DNA of 64,000 bases from Nocardioides allogilvus. Lineage in GTDB: Bacteria; Actinomycetota; Actinomycetes; Propionibacteriales; Nocardioidaceae. The stretch is taken from positions 434,001-498,000 of the forward strand of contig NZ_PZYX01000002.1 in assembly GCF_003047285.1 (NCBI RefSeq), written 5' to 3'. Both the position numbers and the translations under genes were made by a program. Positions 17,004 through 25,080 of the stretch are shown here, piece after piece. A model generated the notes under the pieces. That model saw only the letters and a list, made by a program, of their open reading frames with translations. It did not search any database and had not been told where the DNA came from. Position 1 is the first letter of the stretch; each line of letters opens with the position of its first letter.

Positions 17004-17921
17004 ATGGAGAAGACGACCCCCGGGCCGGTCAGCACCGACGCCCGAGTCCGTTTCGTCGACGTACTGTCCGACGACGGCACTCGCATCCGAGCCTGGACCA
17101 ACGACCCCGAGGGCACCATCGACGGCCCGACCGTCGTGCTCTGCAACGGCCTCGGCACCAACCCGTGGGCGTGGCCGGCCCTGCTGGATCCCGACTGCGG
17201 CATCCGGGTCGTCTCCTGGAACCACCGCGGCGTCGGCGGCTCGGCGCGGCCGCTGGACACGAGCCGTGTCGGCATCAGCGAGTTCGTCGAGGACGGCTTG
17301 TCGGTGATGGACCACTTCGGCATCGACCGGGCCGTGCTGATGGGGTGGTCGATGGGCGTCAACACGATGTTCGAGCTCGCGCTGCGCCACCCCGAGCGGG
17401 TCACCGGGCTGTTCGCAGTCTGCGGCGTCCCGGGCAACACCTTCGGCACCATGCTCGGCCCGCTGCACGTCCCGCGTTGGGCGGCCCGGGTCGCCACGGT
17501 CAACCTGGCCCGGGCGGTCAAGCTCGGCGGACGCGCGCTGACCCCGATCGCCAGCCGGCTGCCCGTCGGCCCGAAGACCGTCAGCGTCCTGGGCCACACC
17601 GGTTTCATGCTCCCGCTGGCCGATCCCGCGATGACGGCGCGCGCGATCAAGGAGTTCCTCACGACGCCCGTCGAGTGGTACTTCCACCTCGCGATCAAGA
17701 CCTCCGAGCACCCCCGCGTCTCCCTGAGCGCGATCACTGTGCCGGCGTTCTTCGTCGCCGGGACCTACGACCTGCTGGCCGGCGCCCGCGACATGGCCTC
17801 CGCGGCCGCGCGGATGAAGGAGGCGACCTACGTCGAGCTCCGGGCCAGCCACTTCGTCCAGATGGAACAACCCGAGGTCGTCCACCAGCTGCTCGTCGAG
17901 TTCGTCGAGCGCGTCGGCTGA
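17004..17921 (+). CDS. alpha/beta hydrolase
   Basis: 305 residues. The oxyanion region is VVLCNGLGTNPWAWPALL, the nucleophile elbow is GWSMG near residues 113-117, and the acid and histidine lie in AGTYDLLAGA and LRASHFVQMEQPE. The predicted triad is therefore complete. Substrate unknown. Leaderless start supported by CACAAT six bases upstream. The stop overlaps the next gene by one base (TGATG). Confidence 0.87.
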   Translation: MEKTTPGPVSTDARVRFVDVLSDDGTRIRAWTNDPEGTIDGPTVVLCNGLGTNPWAWPALLDPDCGIRVVSWNHRGVGGSARPLDTSRVGISEFVEDGLSVMDHFGIDRAVLMGWSMGVNTMFELALRHPERVTGLFAVCGVPGNTFGTMLGPLHVPRWAARVATVNLARAVKLGGRALTPIASRLPVGPKTVSVLGHTGFMLPLADPAMTARAIKEFLTTPVEWYFHLAIKTSEHPRVSLSAITVPAFFVAGTYDLLAGARDMASAAARMKEATYVELRASHFVQMEQPEVVHQLLVEFVERVG

Positions 17922-19063
17922 TGTCCCGCGCCCGCGCCGGACTCCCGATCGCGCTGCTGCTAGCGCTCGCCGGCTGCGGCGACCTGACCGACTCACCGCG
18001 CGACCCGGACGGCAGTGCCGGTACGGCGACGTCCGACCCGGCTCCGTCCTCGCCGGCCACCTCACCGCAGACCCGCACCGGCAAGCCCCGCGTCACCGGC
18101 ACCGTGGCCAGCGGGCTCTCGGTCCCGTGGGGCATCGCCTTCCTGCCGGACGGCTCGGCGATCGTGACCGAGCGCGACTCCCGCCGGGTGCTGCTGCTGA
18201 CGCCCCGCACCGGCGGCGAGGCCGAGGTGACCGAGCTCGGCGAGCTGGACCAGGCGGCCCCCGAGGTCGAGGCCGGCCTGCTGGGCGTGGCGGTCTCTCC
18301 CGACTTCGCGACCGACAGCACCGTGTTCTTCTACGCCACCACCGCCGAGGACAACAGCGTCTTCCGGGCCACCCTGGACGGCGACGAGCTCAGCGAGCCG
18401 ACGCCGATCCTGACCGGCATCCCCAAGGGCGTCATCCACGACGGGGGCCGGCTGGCGTTCGGCCCCGACGGCTTCCTCTACGTCTCCACCGGTGAGACCG
18501 GCGAGCCGGACCTGGCCCAGGACCCCGAGTCGCTCGCCGGCAAGATCCTGCGCATCACCGCCGACGGCGACCCTGCTCCGGGCAACCCCGACGAGGGCTC
18601 CCCCGTGTGGTCGATCGGGCACCGCAACGTGCAGGGCCTCGCCTTCGACGAGTCCGGCCAGCTGTGGGCCAGCGAGTTCGGCGACCAGACCTTCGACGAG
18701 CTCAACCGGGTCACGAAGGGCGGCAACCACGGCTGGCCGGCCGTCGAGGGCCGCGGCGGCGCACCGGACTACGTCGACCCGCTGGTCACCTGGTCCACGG
18801 AGGAGGCGTCCCCCTCCGGCCTCGCCTTCGCGAACGGCTCGCTGTGGATGGCGGCACTGCGTGGGGAGACCCTCTGGCGGATCCCCCTGGACGGGGACAC
18901 GACCGGCGAGCCGGTCGACCTCTTCACCGGCGACCACGGCCGGATCCGCACCGTCGTCACGACGCCCGACGGCGACCTCTGGGTCGCCACGTCCAACCGA
19001 GACGGCCGCGGGGACCCGGCGGACGAGGACGACCGCATCCTGCTGGTGTCACCCGGCGGTTGA
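17921..19063 (+). CDS. PQQ-type sugar dehydrogenase, lipoprotein
   Basis: 380 residues. A lipoprotein signal (IALLLALAGC, lipidated C19) is followed by a Pro/Ser/Thr linker to about residue 50, then a six-bladed propeller of the soluble glucose/aldose sugar dehydrogenase family. Typical motifs are LSVPWGIAFLPDG, IHDGGRLAFGPDGFLYVSTG with the catalytic-type histidine, GHRNVQGLAFD and NHGWP. It should oxidise aldoses outside the membrane if PQQ is available; no PQQ synthesis genes are in the window. The last two glycine codons and the stop are supplied by hairpin repeat copy 2. Confidence 0.88.
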   Translation: MSRARAGLPIALLLALAGCGDLTDSPRDPDGSAGTATSDPAPSSPATSPQTRTGKPRVTGTVASGLSVPWGIAFLPDGSAIVTERDSRRVLLLTPRTGGEAEVTELGELDQAAPEVEAGLLGVAVSPDFATDSTVFFYATTAEDNSVFRATLDGDELSEPTPILTGIPKGVIHDGGRLAFGPDGFLYVSTGETGEPDLAQDPESLAGKILRITADGDPAPGNPDEGSPVWSIGHRNVQGLAFDESGQLWASEFGDQTFDELNRVTKGGNHGWPAVEGRGGAPDYVDPLVTWSTEEASPSGLAFANGSLWMAALRGETLWRIPLDGDTTGEPVDLFTGDHGRIRTVVTTPDGDLWVATSNRDGRGDPADEDDRILLVSPGG

Positions 19064-19092
19064 GGAGGTCGCGCAGCGACCGTCACGAAACC
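19055..19092 (+). repeat. dispersed hairpin repeat, copy 2
   Basis: GGCGGTTGAGGAGGTCGC, loop GCA, then GCGACCGTCACGAAACC. The 6-bp GGTCGC/GCGACC stem matches copy 1 exactly; two of the three differences are in the loop. It lies between convergent genes and provides the TGA at 19061-19063 for the sugar dehydrogenase and the stop at 19083-19085 (minus strand) for the ECF S-component. Confidence 0.8.
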
Positions 19093-19904
19093 CGGTTGAT
19101 CACGCTGCGCTTCGATGCCCGGCGCAACGTGGTGAGGATCGCCGGCCCGAGCACGACCAGCGCGACCGAGGTGGTGATCGCCCGGCCGGTGTCCCAGCTG
19201 CCGGTCGAGGTCAACAGCGTGTAGACCCCGAAGCGGTGCAGGTTCTCGAGCAGCGGGGCGCCGGCGACGTACGACAACGATCCCTCGTGGCCCTGGACCA
19301 CGATGCCGAGCGTGAACGGCCAGCTCGACAGGTTCATCAAGATGCCGAACAGGTAGGACGCCACGATCCCGTAGACCACGAGCGCGGCGACCTCCACACG
19401 ACCTGAGAGGCGGCGCGGCAGGAAGCCCGCGCCCATCCCGATCCAGGCGGAGACGAGCATCTGGAACGGCAGCCACGGCCCGACGCCGCCGGTCATCAGC
19501 GCGGACGCGAACAGCGATGTGCAGCCGAGCACGAAGCCGAAGGCCGGGCCGAACACCCGCCCGGCGAGGATCAGCAGGAAGAACACGAGCTCGATCCCCG
19601 CGACCCCGGCGCCCAGCCCGCGCAGCACGGCGTTGATCGCGGAGAGCACCCCGAGGACGGCCAGCACCCGCGCGTCCATCCCGCCCTCGCTGAACTCCGC
19701 GAGCACGACCACGATCACCAGCGGCAGGAGGGCCAGGAAGATGAAGGGCGGGTCGATGCGCGCTGTCTCGGGGACGTCGAGGAGCAGCGGCCAGCCGAGC
19801 ATCATCAGCCCGGCGAGCGAAGCGATCCCCAGCACCGCCGCGGAGCGCGGCCGGATCGGGAGCGCGGCCCGAACCGTGGGTCGAGCTCCGTCGAGACCGC
19901 TCAC
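19083..19904 (-). CDS. ECF transporter S-component, probable corrinoid binder
   Basis: Substrate-binding membrane protein of an energy-coupling-factor importer; 273 residues from the GTG at 19904. Six to eight hydrophobic segments are visible (LGIASLAGLMMLGWPLLL, IFLALLPLVIVVVLAEF, ELVFFLLILAGRVFGPAFGF, PWLPFQMLVSAWIGMG, VAALVVYGIVASYLFGIL, then a final helix). The start overlaps the stop of the ATPase gene by GTGA, so it is coupled to the ECF module. The B12 riboswitch at the head of the operon points to cobalamin or another corrinoid, as for CbrT. Its stop codon lies in hairpin repeat copy 2. Confidence 0.82.
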   Translation of the reverse strand: MSGLDGARPTVRAALPIRPRSAAVLGIASLAGLMMLGWPLLLDVPETARIDPPFIFLALLPLVIVVVLAEFSEGGMDARVLAVLGVLSAINAVLRGLGAGVAGIELVFFLLILAGRVFGPAFGFVLGCTSLFASALMTGGVGPWLPFQMLVSAWIGMGAGFLPRRLSGRVEVAALVVYGIVASYLFGILMNLSSWPFTLGIVVQGHEGSLSYVAGAPLLENLHRFGVYTLLTSTGSWDTGRAITTSVALVVLGPAILTTLRRASKRSVINRVS

Positions 19905-21502
19905 GACGACTCCAGGGCGGCGACGACCTCGTCGACCCGCAGCCACGGCGGCCCGAGGATCTTGGTGACCTGCGGGGCGTAGGACGGCGACGCGGCGACG
20001 ACCTCGCGCGCCGGTCCGGACGAAACGACCTCGCCGTCGGCGAGGACCACCACGTCGTCGGCGACGGTCGCGACGAACTCGACGTCATGGGTGGCGATCA
20101 GCACAGCGTGCTCGTCGTCGGCCAGCTCGGCGACGATCCGCGCGAGCCCGGCCTTGGCGGTGTAGTCGAGCCCGCGGGTGGGCTCGTCGAGGAGGAGCAC
20201 GCGCGGTCGCGCGGTCAGCACGATCGCCAGCGCCAGCGCCAGCCGCTGGCCCTCGGAGAGGTCGCGCGGATGCATGGTGGCGTCGATCCCCGGCACGAGG
20301 TGGTCGAGCAGGCCCCGGCAGGTGCCCGCGGTGCCCCCGGCCCCGGTGTCGGCGGCGGCGCACTCCTCGGCGACGGTCTCGAGATAGAGCAGGTCGGCGG
20401 CCGTCTGCGGCACGAGCCCGACGAGGGCGCGCCGGCCCGCGGCATCGAGGCGGCCGGGGTCCCGGCCGGCGACGGAGACGCTGCCGGAGCGTCGGGACTG
20501 GGTGCCCTGCAACGCCCAGATCAGCGTCGACTTGCCGGCGCCGTTGCGCCCCATCAGCGCCGTGACGTGACCGCTGCGGAGGTCGAGGTCGACCCCGTCG
20601 AGGACGACGTTGCGGCCGTGGGCGACGGTCAGCCCACGGGCCGACAGCACGGTCGACCCGGCAGGCGGCTCCTCGACGACGGGCGCCGGGAGGGCGAGCG
20701 ACCTGGCTGCACGGCGGGCGTCGCGGACGCTCAGCGGCAGCGGCGACCAGCCCGCTGCCCGCCCGAGCTCGATGATCGGCGGCACCACGGGCGAGGTGGC
20801 GAGCACCACCGCGGGGGTGTCGACGAGCACTCCCCCGTCGCCGGTCAGCAGGCAGATGCGGTCGGCGAAGGGGACGACCCGCTCCAGCCGGTGCTCGGCG
20901 AGCAGGACGGTCAGGCCCAGATCGTGCACAAGTCGGGTCAGCGTCGCCAGCACGTCCTCGGCCGCGGTCGGGTCGAGCGCCGAGGTCGGCTCGTCGAGCA
21001 CGAGCACGCGCGGGTGGGTGGTGAGCACCGCGCCGATCGCGACGCGCTGCTGCTGGCCGCCCGAGAGCGTGCGTAGGTCGCGGTTGCGCAGGTCGGCGAT
21101 GCCCAGCAGGTCGAGCGTCTCCTCGACGCGGCGGCGCATGGTGTCGCCCGGCAGGCCCAGCTGCTCCATGCCGTAGGCGAGCTCCTCCTCGACCGTGTCG
21201 GTGACAAAACCCGCGACCGGGTCCTGGCCGACGTAGCCGACGACGTGTGCGCGCTCGCGCGGCGGCTGGTCGATGACGCTGACGCCGTCGATGAGTACGT
21301 CGCCGGACAGCGTTCCTCCGCTGAACCGCGGCACCAGGCCGGTCAGGACGCCGAGCAGCGTCGACTTGCCGACGCCGGTGCGACCGGAGACCAGCACCAG
21401 CTCGCCCTCCTCGAGGGTGAGGTCGATGCCGCGCAGGATCGGGCGCTGCTCTTCGGACTGCCCAGCGCCGTACGCGAAGTGGATGTCGCGGAGCTCGATC
21501 AT
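19901..21502 (-). CDS. ecfA: ECF transporter fused ATPase (A and A' domains)
   Basis: 533 residues holding two ABC ATPases. Domain 1 (about 1-235): GRTGVGKST, signature LSGGQQQRVAIG, Walker B VLVLDEPTSALDP. Domain 2 (about 275-510): GRNGAGKST, signature LSEGQRLALALA, Walker B VLLLDEPTRGLDY. This is the usual fused EcfA-EcfA' pair of actinobacteria. The ATG at 21502 overlaps the EcfT stop by ATGA; the frame is open further upstream but MIELRDIHFAYG is the normal ABC N-terminus. It drives the S-component encoded immediately downstream. Confidence 0.9.
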   Translation of the reverse strand: MIELRDIHFAYGAGQSEEQRPILRGIDLTLEEGELVLVSGRTGVGKSTLLGVLTGLVPRFSGGTLSGDVLIDGVSVIDQPPRERAHVVGYVGQDPVAGFVTDTVEEELAYGMEQLGLPGDTMRRRVEETLDLLGIADLRNRDLRTLSGGQQQRVAIGAVLTTHPRVLVLDEPTSALDPTAAEDVLATLTRLVHDLGLTVLLAEHRLERVVPFADRICLLTGDGGVLVDTPAVVLATSPVVPPIIELGRAAGWSPLPLSVRDARRAARSLALPAPVVEEPPAGSTVLSARGLTVAHGRNVVLDGVDLDLRSGHVTALMGRNGAGKSTLIWALQGTQSRRSGSVSVAGRDPGRLDAAGRRALVGLVPQTAADLLYLETVAEECAAADTGAGGTAGTCRGLLDHLVPGIDATMHPRDLSEGQRLALALAIVLTARPRVLLLDEPTRGLDYTAKAGLARIVAELADDEHAVLIATHDVEFVATVADDVVVLADGEVVSSGPAREVVAASPSYAPQVTKILGPPWLRVDEVVAALESS

Positions 21503-22608
21503 CCGCCGACCTCCAGAGGTGTCGAGATGGGCTGACGCGGCGGCGGCGCCGCGAGCGCGGGGACGAGCCCGAGGAGCGCACCGCCGAGGGCGAGCACGCT
21601 GAGGTAGGGCATGGCCGACACGGACGGGTAGACCACCAGCGGCTCGGCGCGGCCGAGCTGCCAGATGACGACGCCGACGGCGAGCCCGGACCCGGCCACG
21701 ACGAGCTCGGCGAGCCGCCATCGGTCGGGGCGGTAGCGCGTGCGCTCGACCCGACGGCCGGCGCTGACGAGCCCGATCACCGCGACCACGACCCCGCCGA
21801 CCAGGAACGGCACTCCCAGCCACCGGGGTGCGGTGCGGTCGAGGAAGGCGAACGTGCCGACGCACAGCCCGCAGAGCGCGCCGAGCAGGAGGACACCCGT
21901 GGTCCATCGCTGGCCGCGCGTCGCCGTACCAGCGCGACCGTAGCCCCGCGCGTCCATGCCGGCGGCCAACGACAGGGAGCGTTCGAGGGCGTCCTCGAGC
22001 ACCGGCACCAGGAAGCGGCGGAGCCGACCGACGCGACTGCTGGCGTCACCGCGCAGCGCCTGGGCCGCGCGGACGCGGCGGGCGCTGTCGGCCAGCTGCG
22101 GGAACACGGTCACGGCCACGACGAGCGCGGTGCCGATCTCGTAGAGCGCCGGCGGGACCGACTTGAGCAGCCGCTTCGGGTTGGCCAGCGAGTTGGCCGC
22201 GCCGATGCAGATCACGATGGCGGCGAGACGCAGTCCGTCGTAGAGACCGGCGAGGAGCGCCTCCTGCGTGATCGGCCCGAGCAGTCGCACACCCGCGACC
22301 CAGTCGGGCAGCGGGATCGCAGGCAGGTCGACCAGCACCCGGCCGTGGCTCGCGCCGCCGAAGAGGATCCGGAACGCGACCCGGATGATCACGATCATCA
22401 GCCCGAGCAGGAGGTAGAGCCGGAACGACCGCGCCCACGGGTGGTCGGAACGGCGCGCCATCACCACCATCGCGGCGGTCGTGACCAGCAGCACGAGCAG
22501 CAGCGGGTTGGTCGTCAGCGTCGCCGCCGCCGCCAGCCCGACGGCCCAGATCCACCACGCGACCGGGTGCAGGTCGCGCGACAGCCGGGGCTGGGCGCGG
22601 GGCGTCAT
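21499..22608 (-). CDS. ecfT: ECF transporter transmembrane component
   Basis: 369 residues. Four to five N-terminal helices are followed by the coupling region with the two short signatures AQALRGD and AAGMDARGYGR (ARG/ARS type) that contact the ATPases. Further hydrophobic segments after residue 230 make it longer than the typical 260-residue EcfT. It starts with a TGATG one-base overlap on the stalked surface protein gene, so the binding protein and importer are made together. Confidence 0.88.
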   Translation of the reverse strand: MTPRAQPRLSRDLHPVAWWIWAVGLAAAATLTTNPLLLVLLVTTAAMVVMARRSDHPWARSFRLYLLLGLMIVIIRVAFRILFGGASHGRVLVDLPAIPLPDWVAGVRLLGPITQEALLAGLYDGLRLAAIVICIGAANSLANPKRLLKSVPPALYEIGTALVVAVTVFPQLADSARRVRAAQALRGDASSRVGRLRRFLVPVLEDALERSLSLAAGMDARGYGRAGTATRGQRWTTGVLLLGALCGLCVGTFAFLDRTAPRWLGVPFLVGGVVVAVIGLVSAGRRVERTRYRPDRWRLAELVVAGSGLAVGVVIWQLGRAEPLVVYPSVSAMPYLSVLALGGALLGLVPALAAPPPRQPISTPLEVGG

Positions 22609-23516
22609 CAGCTGCGCGTACGCCGACGCGCAGCGTAGGCCGACATGCCGATCGCCACCAGCAGCATCGCGAGGATCGCGAGCGTGAGCCAGGTCGGGAC
22701 GCGGCCCGACTCCTCCTCCGCAGCGCGCGGCTCGGTCGTCGGGGAATCAGTGGGCGTCGTGGTTGACGGCGCCGGTGCGGACGTGTCGCTCGGGGAGTTC
22801 GTCGCGGTGGTCGAGGACGGCGCGGAGGGGCTGGACGGTGTCCGATCGGTCGTCGCAGGGCCGCTCGGATCGGCGGTCGCGGACGCGCTCGGGGCGGACT
22901 CCGTGGGCGTGGCCGTCGGGGTCGTCGGGGCCGATGACGTGGCCGATGGCGTCGGAGTCGTCGTGGGGGTGCGTGCCGGCTGCGGAGTCGGCTTCTTCGT
23001 GGGCGACGGAGTTGGCTTCTCGCTGGGGCTGGGCGCCGCCTGCACCGGTGCGGCGACTGCCGGCGTGCGGCGCGCCGCGCCCTGCTGCCAGGCGAGGGCG
23101 ACGGCACCGCCGTCAGGGACGTCGAGGGACGTGACCGCCTCGCTGGAGTAGTTCCACGCGCCACTGGTGCCGTCGGTCCACCACAGGCTCCAGTAGGCAT
23201 CGGGTGGCGGGGTGTTCACGCACGGGTCGCTCGCGGGGGCACCGTTGACCCGGCACACGAACCCGGGGAATCGCTGCACCTCGGTGAGGGCGAACCCGCT
23301 CTGCTCGAAACGGGTGGCAGCGACCTCGCCGGAGCCGGGGTCGCAGACCGTGGCGATGCTGCCGCCGAGTGCCCCGGGATCGACGACCACGCTCACCCCG
23401 GAGGTGGTGGAGCAGGCCGCCGACGAGGCCGGGGCCTGGCTGAGCACGCACGCCGCCGCGACCACGAGCGGAACGGTGGTCGCGGCGGCGATGCGGGACA
23501 GAAGACCTCGGGTCAA
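22608..23516 (-). CDS. membrane-anchored DUF4430-like surface protein (transcobalamin C-domain-like)
   Basis: 302 residues. A signal peptide (residues 1-33, ending APASSA) precedes a compact domain at about 34-165 with GFVCRVNG, C-rich spacing, YWSLWWTDGTSGAWNYSS and a closing VPDGGAVALAWQQG, which is the pattern of DUF4430, the family that includes the C-terminal domain of transcobalamin. Residues 170-270 are a Pro/Ser/Thr stalk, and residues 275-293 are a membrane helix with a short basic tail. So the domain is held outside the membrane across the cell wall. It starts one base after the toroid gene stop and overlaps ecfT. Role inferred: corrinoid capture or hand-over to the S-component. Confidence 0.75.
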   Translation of the reverse strand: MTRGLLSRIAAATTVPLVVAAACVLSQAPASSAACSTTSGVSVVVDPGALGGSIATVCDPGSGEVAATRFEQSGFALTEVQRFPGFVCRVNGAPASDPCVNTPPPDAYWSLWWTDGTSGAWNYSSEAVTSLDVPDGGAVALAWQQGAARRTPAVAAPVQAAPSPSEKPTPSPTKKPTPQPARTPTTTPTPSATSSAPTTPTATPTESAPSASATADPSGPATTDRTPSSPSAPSSTTATNSPSDTSAPAPSTTTPTDSPTTEPRAAEEESGRVPTWLTLAILAMLLVAIGMSAYAARRRTRS

Positions 23517-23517
23517 C

Positions 23518-24873
23518 TCAGTTGCGCACCTGGATGGTGGTCTTGGCGGCGGTGTCAGCCGTCTTGACCTTCACGATGCGGCTGCGGTTGCCGGTGGGCA
23601 GCTCGAGCTTGCGAGCAACCGGGCCGGCACTGGCCTTGCCCACGATCCGCTTGAAGTCACCCTTGACAGCCAGGCAGGCACGCTCGCCCGGGGCCAGGCC
23701 GCTGACCTTGAAGCGCACCTTGTCGCCGGCCTCGCCACTCGTGCGACGGCTCGAGACGCTCAGCGCGTCCACGGCGGCGGGTGCCCACTGGAGCACGGCC
23801 ATCGCCTGGGCGGTGGCACGGCGCCACTGGTAGGCGGTCTTGTCGGTGATGCCGTCGTTGCGGGCATCGCGGACGTCCTTGGGCTGGTAGGCGATGGCTC
23901 CGGTGTCCTTGGTCAGCGCGCTGCGGCACTTGTTCTTCTCGATCGGCTGCTGCTTGCGGACCCACACGGCCGCCCTGGTGGCCGCCTCGCGGTTCTTGAG
24001 GAGGCCGAGCGCCCAGCCGGCCAGGCCGGTGCTGTTGGTGTTGACACCCAGGTCACCGCCGCCGAACGCGCCGTTCGCCTTCTGCTGGGCGGCCAGCCAG
24101 GTGCCCGCCTTCGCGACGGCAGCGACGACGGTCTTGTCGCGACTGCCCGACTCCAGGAGGTTGACGACGGCCAGTGCCGTGGAGTCGAGGCTTGCCGCGG
24201 AGTCCGCCTGGCCCTCGATGCAGCCCTGGGCAGGGGCGGCCTTGTCCTTGGTGAAGGACTCGCGGAAGAATCCGGAGGCGCACTGCTGGGCCAGCAGGAA
24301 CGCGGTGGCGTCGGCGGCCCGCTTGGACTTGGCCTCGATCAGTGCCCGGGCGGCGTAGCCCTGGCCGATCACGTTGGCGAAGTCACCGAAGGACGACTTG
24401 TCCTCGATGCGACCGGTGATCGGGGCGGTCGCACTGACGCGCTCCTCGAGCCGGGTGACCAGGTTGACCCCGCCGTACGACGTGGTGTTGGCGCCGGCGA
24501 CGCGCGCGAACGTGGCCGCCTTGGCGGTGGCTCCGGCGTAGGTGCTGCCGGCGTCGCCGAAGGCGTCGCCCGCGATGTACTCGTTGATCTTGGGCTGCAG
24601 TGCGGTGTTGACCGTGGTGACACCGGACTTGTCGCCGGCCTGGTCGAGGGCGAGACCGGTGTCGATGCTCAGGCCGTAGTCGGTGAACCCGTCAGAGACC
24701 ATGAGGCCGCTCGTGAGCTCACGCTTGAGCCACGTGCCGGCCAGGGTGATGGCGCCGTCGTCGGTCTTGGCAGGGGCAGGTGCGGGGGCCGCCATGGTGG
24801 GCTGCCCCATGACGGTCACCGCCAGGGTGGATGCGGCCAGCAGTGCGCCAGCGGTGCGCAGGGAGTGAGACAT
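23518..24873 (-). CDS. secreted alpha/alpha-toroid protein (transcobalamin N-domain-like)
   Basis: 451 residues. A signal peptide (residues 1-29, ending TMAAPAPA) is followed by helical repeats of the terpenoid-cyclase/prenyltransferase toroid fold (for example WLAAQQKANGAFGGGDLG and NSTGLAGWALGLL) to about residue 340, then a roughly 95-residue beta-rich tail with no anchor. The same toroid forms the N-terminal domain of intrinsic factor and transcobalamin. No DxDD or prenyl-diphosphate-type motif was seen, so a cyclase role is unlikely for a secreted protein. It is the first gene after the B12 riboswitch. Start ATG at 24873 follows GGGAAGGA by four bases. Confidence 0.78.
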   Translation of the reverse strand: MSHSLRTAGALLAASTLAVTVMGQPTMAAPAPAPAKTDDGAITLAGTWLKRELTSGLMVSDGFTDYGLSIDTGLALDQAGDKSGVTTVNTALQPKINEYIAGDAFGDAGSTYAGATAKAATFARVAGANTTSYGGVNLVTRLEERVSATAPITGRIEDKSSFGDFANVIGQGYAARALIEAKSKRAADATAFLLAQQCASGFFRESFTKDKAAPAQGCIEGQADSAASLDSTALAVVNLLESGSRDKTVVAAVAKAGTWLAAQQKANGAFGGGDLGVNTNSTGLAGWALGLLKNREAATRAAVWVRKQQPIEKNKCRSALTKDTGAIAYQPKDVRDARNDGITDKTAYQWRRATAQAMAVLQWAPAAVDALSVSSRRTSGEAGDKVRFKVSGLAPGERACLAVKGDFKRIVGKASAGPVARKLELPTGNRSRIVKVKTADTAAKTTIQVRN

Positions 24874-24879
24874 GATTTC

Positions 24880-24898
24880 CTTCCCGCTGTGCGGGAAG
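24880..24898 (-). promoter_or_regulatory. Shine-Dalgarno sequestering hairpin (riboswitch expression platform)
   Basis: CTTCCCGC, loop ACA, GCGGGAAG on the minus strand, a perfect 8-bp stem. The 3' arm runs into the ribosome site GGGAAGGAAATC before the ATG, so forming the stem would block translation of the toroid gene. No T-tract follows, which argues for translational control. Confidence 0.7.
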
Positions 24899-25050
24899 CG
24901 CCTGACGGCGGCGACCCGCTGGTTCCTCGCAGCGTGGGTTCATGCGCTCGCAACGGGCGGTCCGGCTCGCGCTCCGACCTGGATCGGAACGCCTACGGTT
25001 GCGGGTCAGCGCCGGGCTTGGACCGGCTTCCCCGCTGCGGGCGGTTGATG
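24899..25050 (-). ncRNA. cobalamin riboswitch
   Basis: On the minus strand the conserved core reads GGGGAAGCCGGTCC, then GCCCGGCGCTGACCCGCAAC and CGT, matching the GGAA-CGGT-GCxGxCCCGCxACxGT pattern of cobalamin riboswitches. About 40 bases later GAGCCGGACCGCCC matches the B12 box. The aptamer lies between the gatB stop and the toroid gene, followed by the sequestering hairpin. Adenosylcobalamin binding should switch off the five-gene operon. Exact limits are approximate. Confidence 0.88.
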
Positions 25051-25080
25051 GTGTTGTCGAGCGCAGCGTACAAGACGCCG

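Noticed and set aside
23518..24873. Squalene/terpene cyclase or prenyltransferase
   Set aside because: The protein is secreted, lacks the acidic catalytic motifs that I looked for, and is the first gene behind a B12 riboswitch with an ECF importer; the shared toroid fold explains the resemblance.
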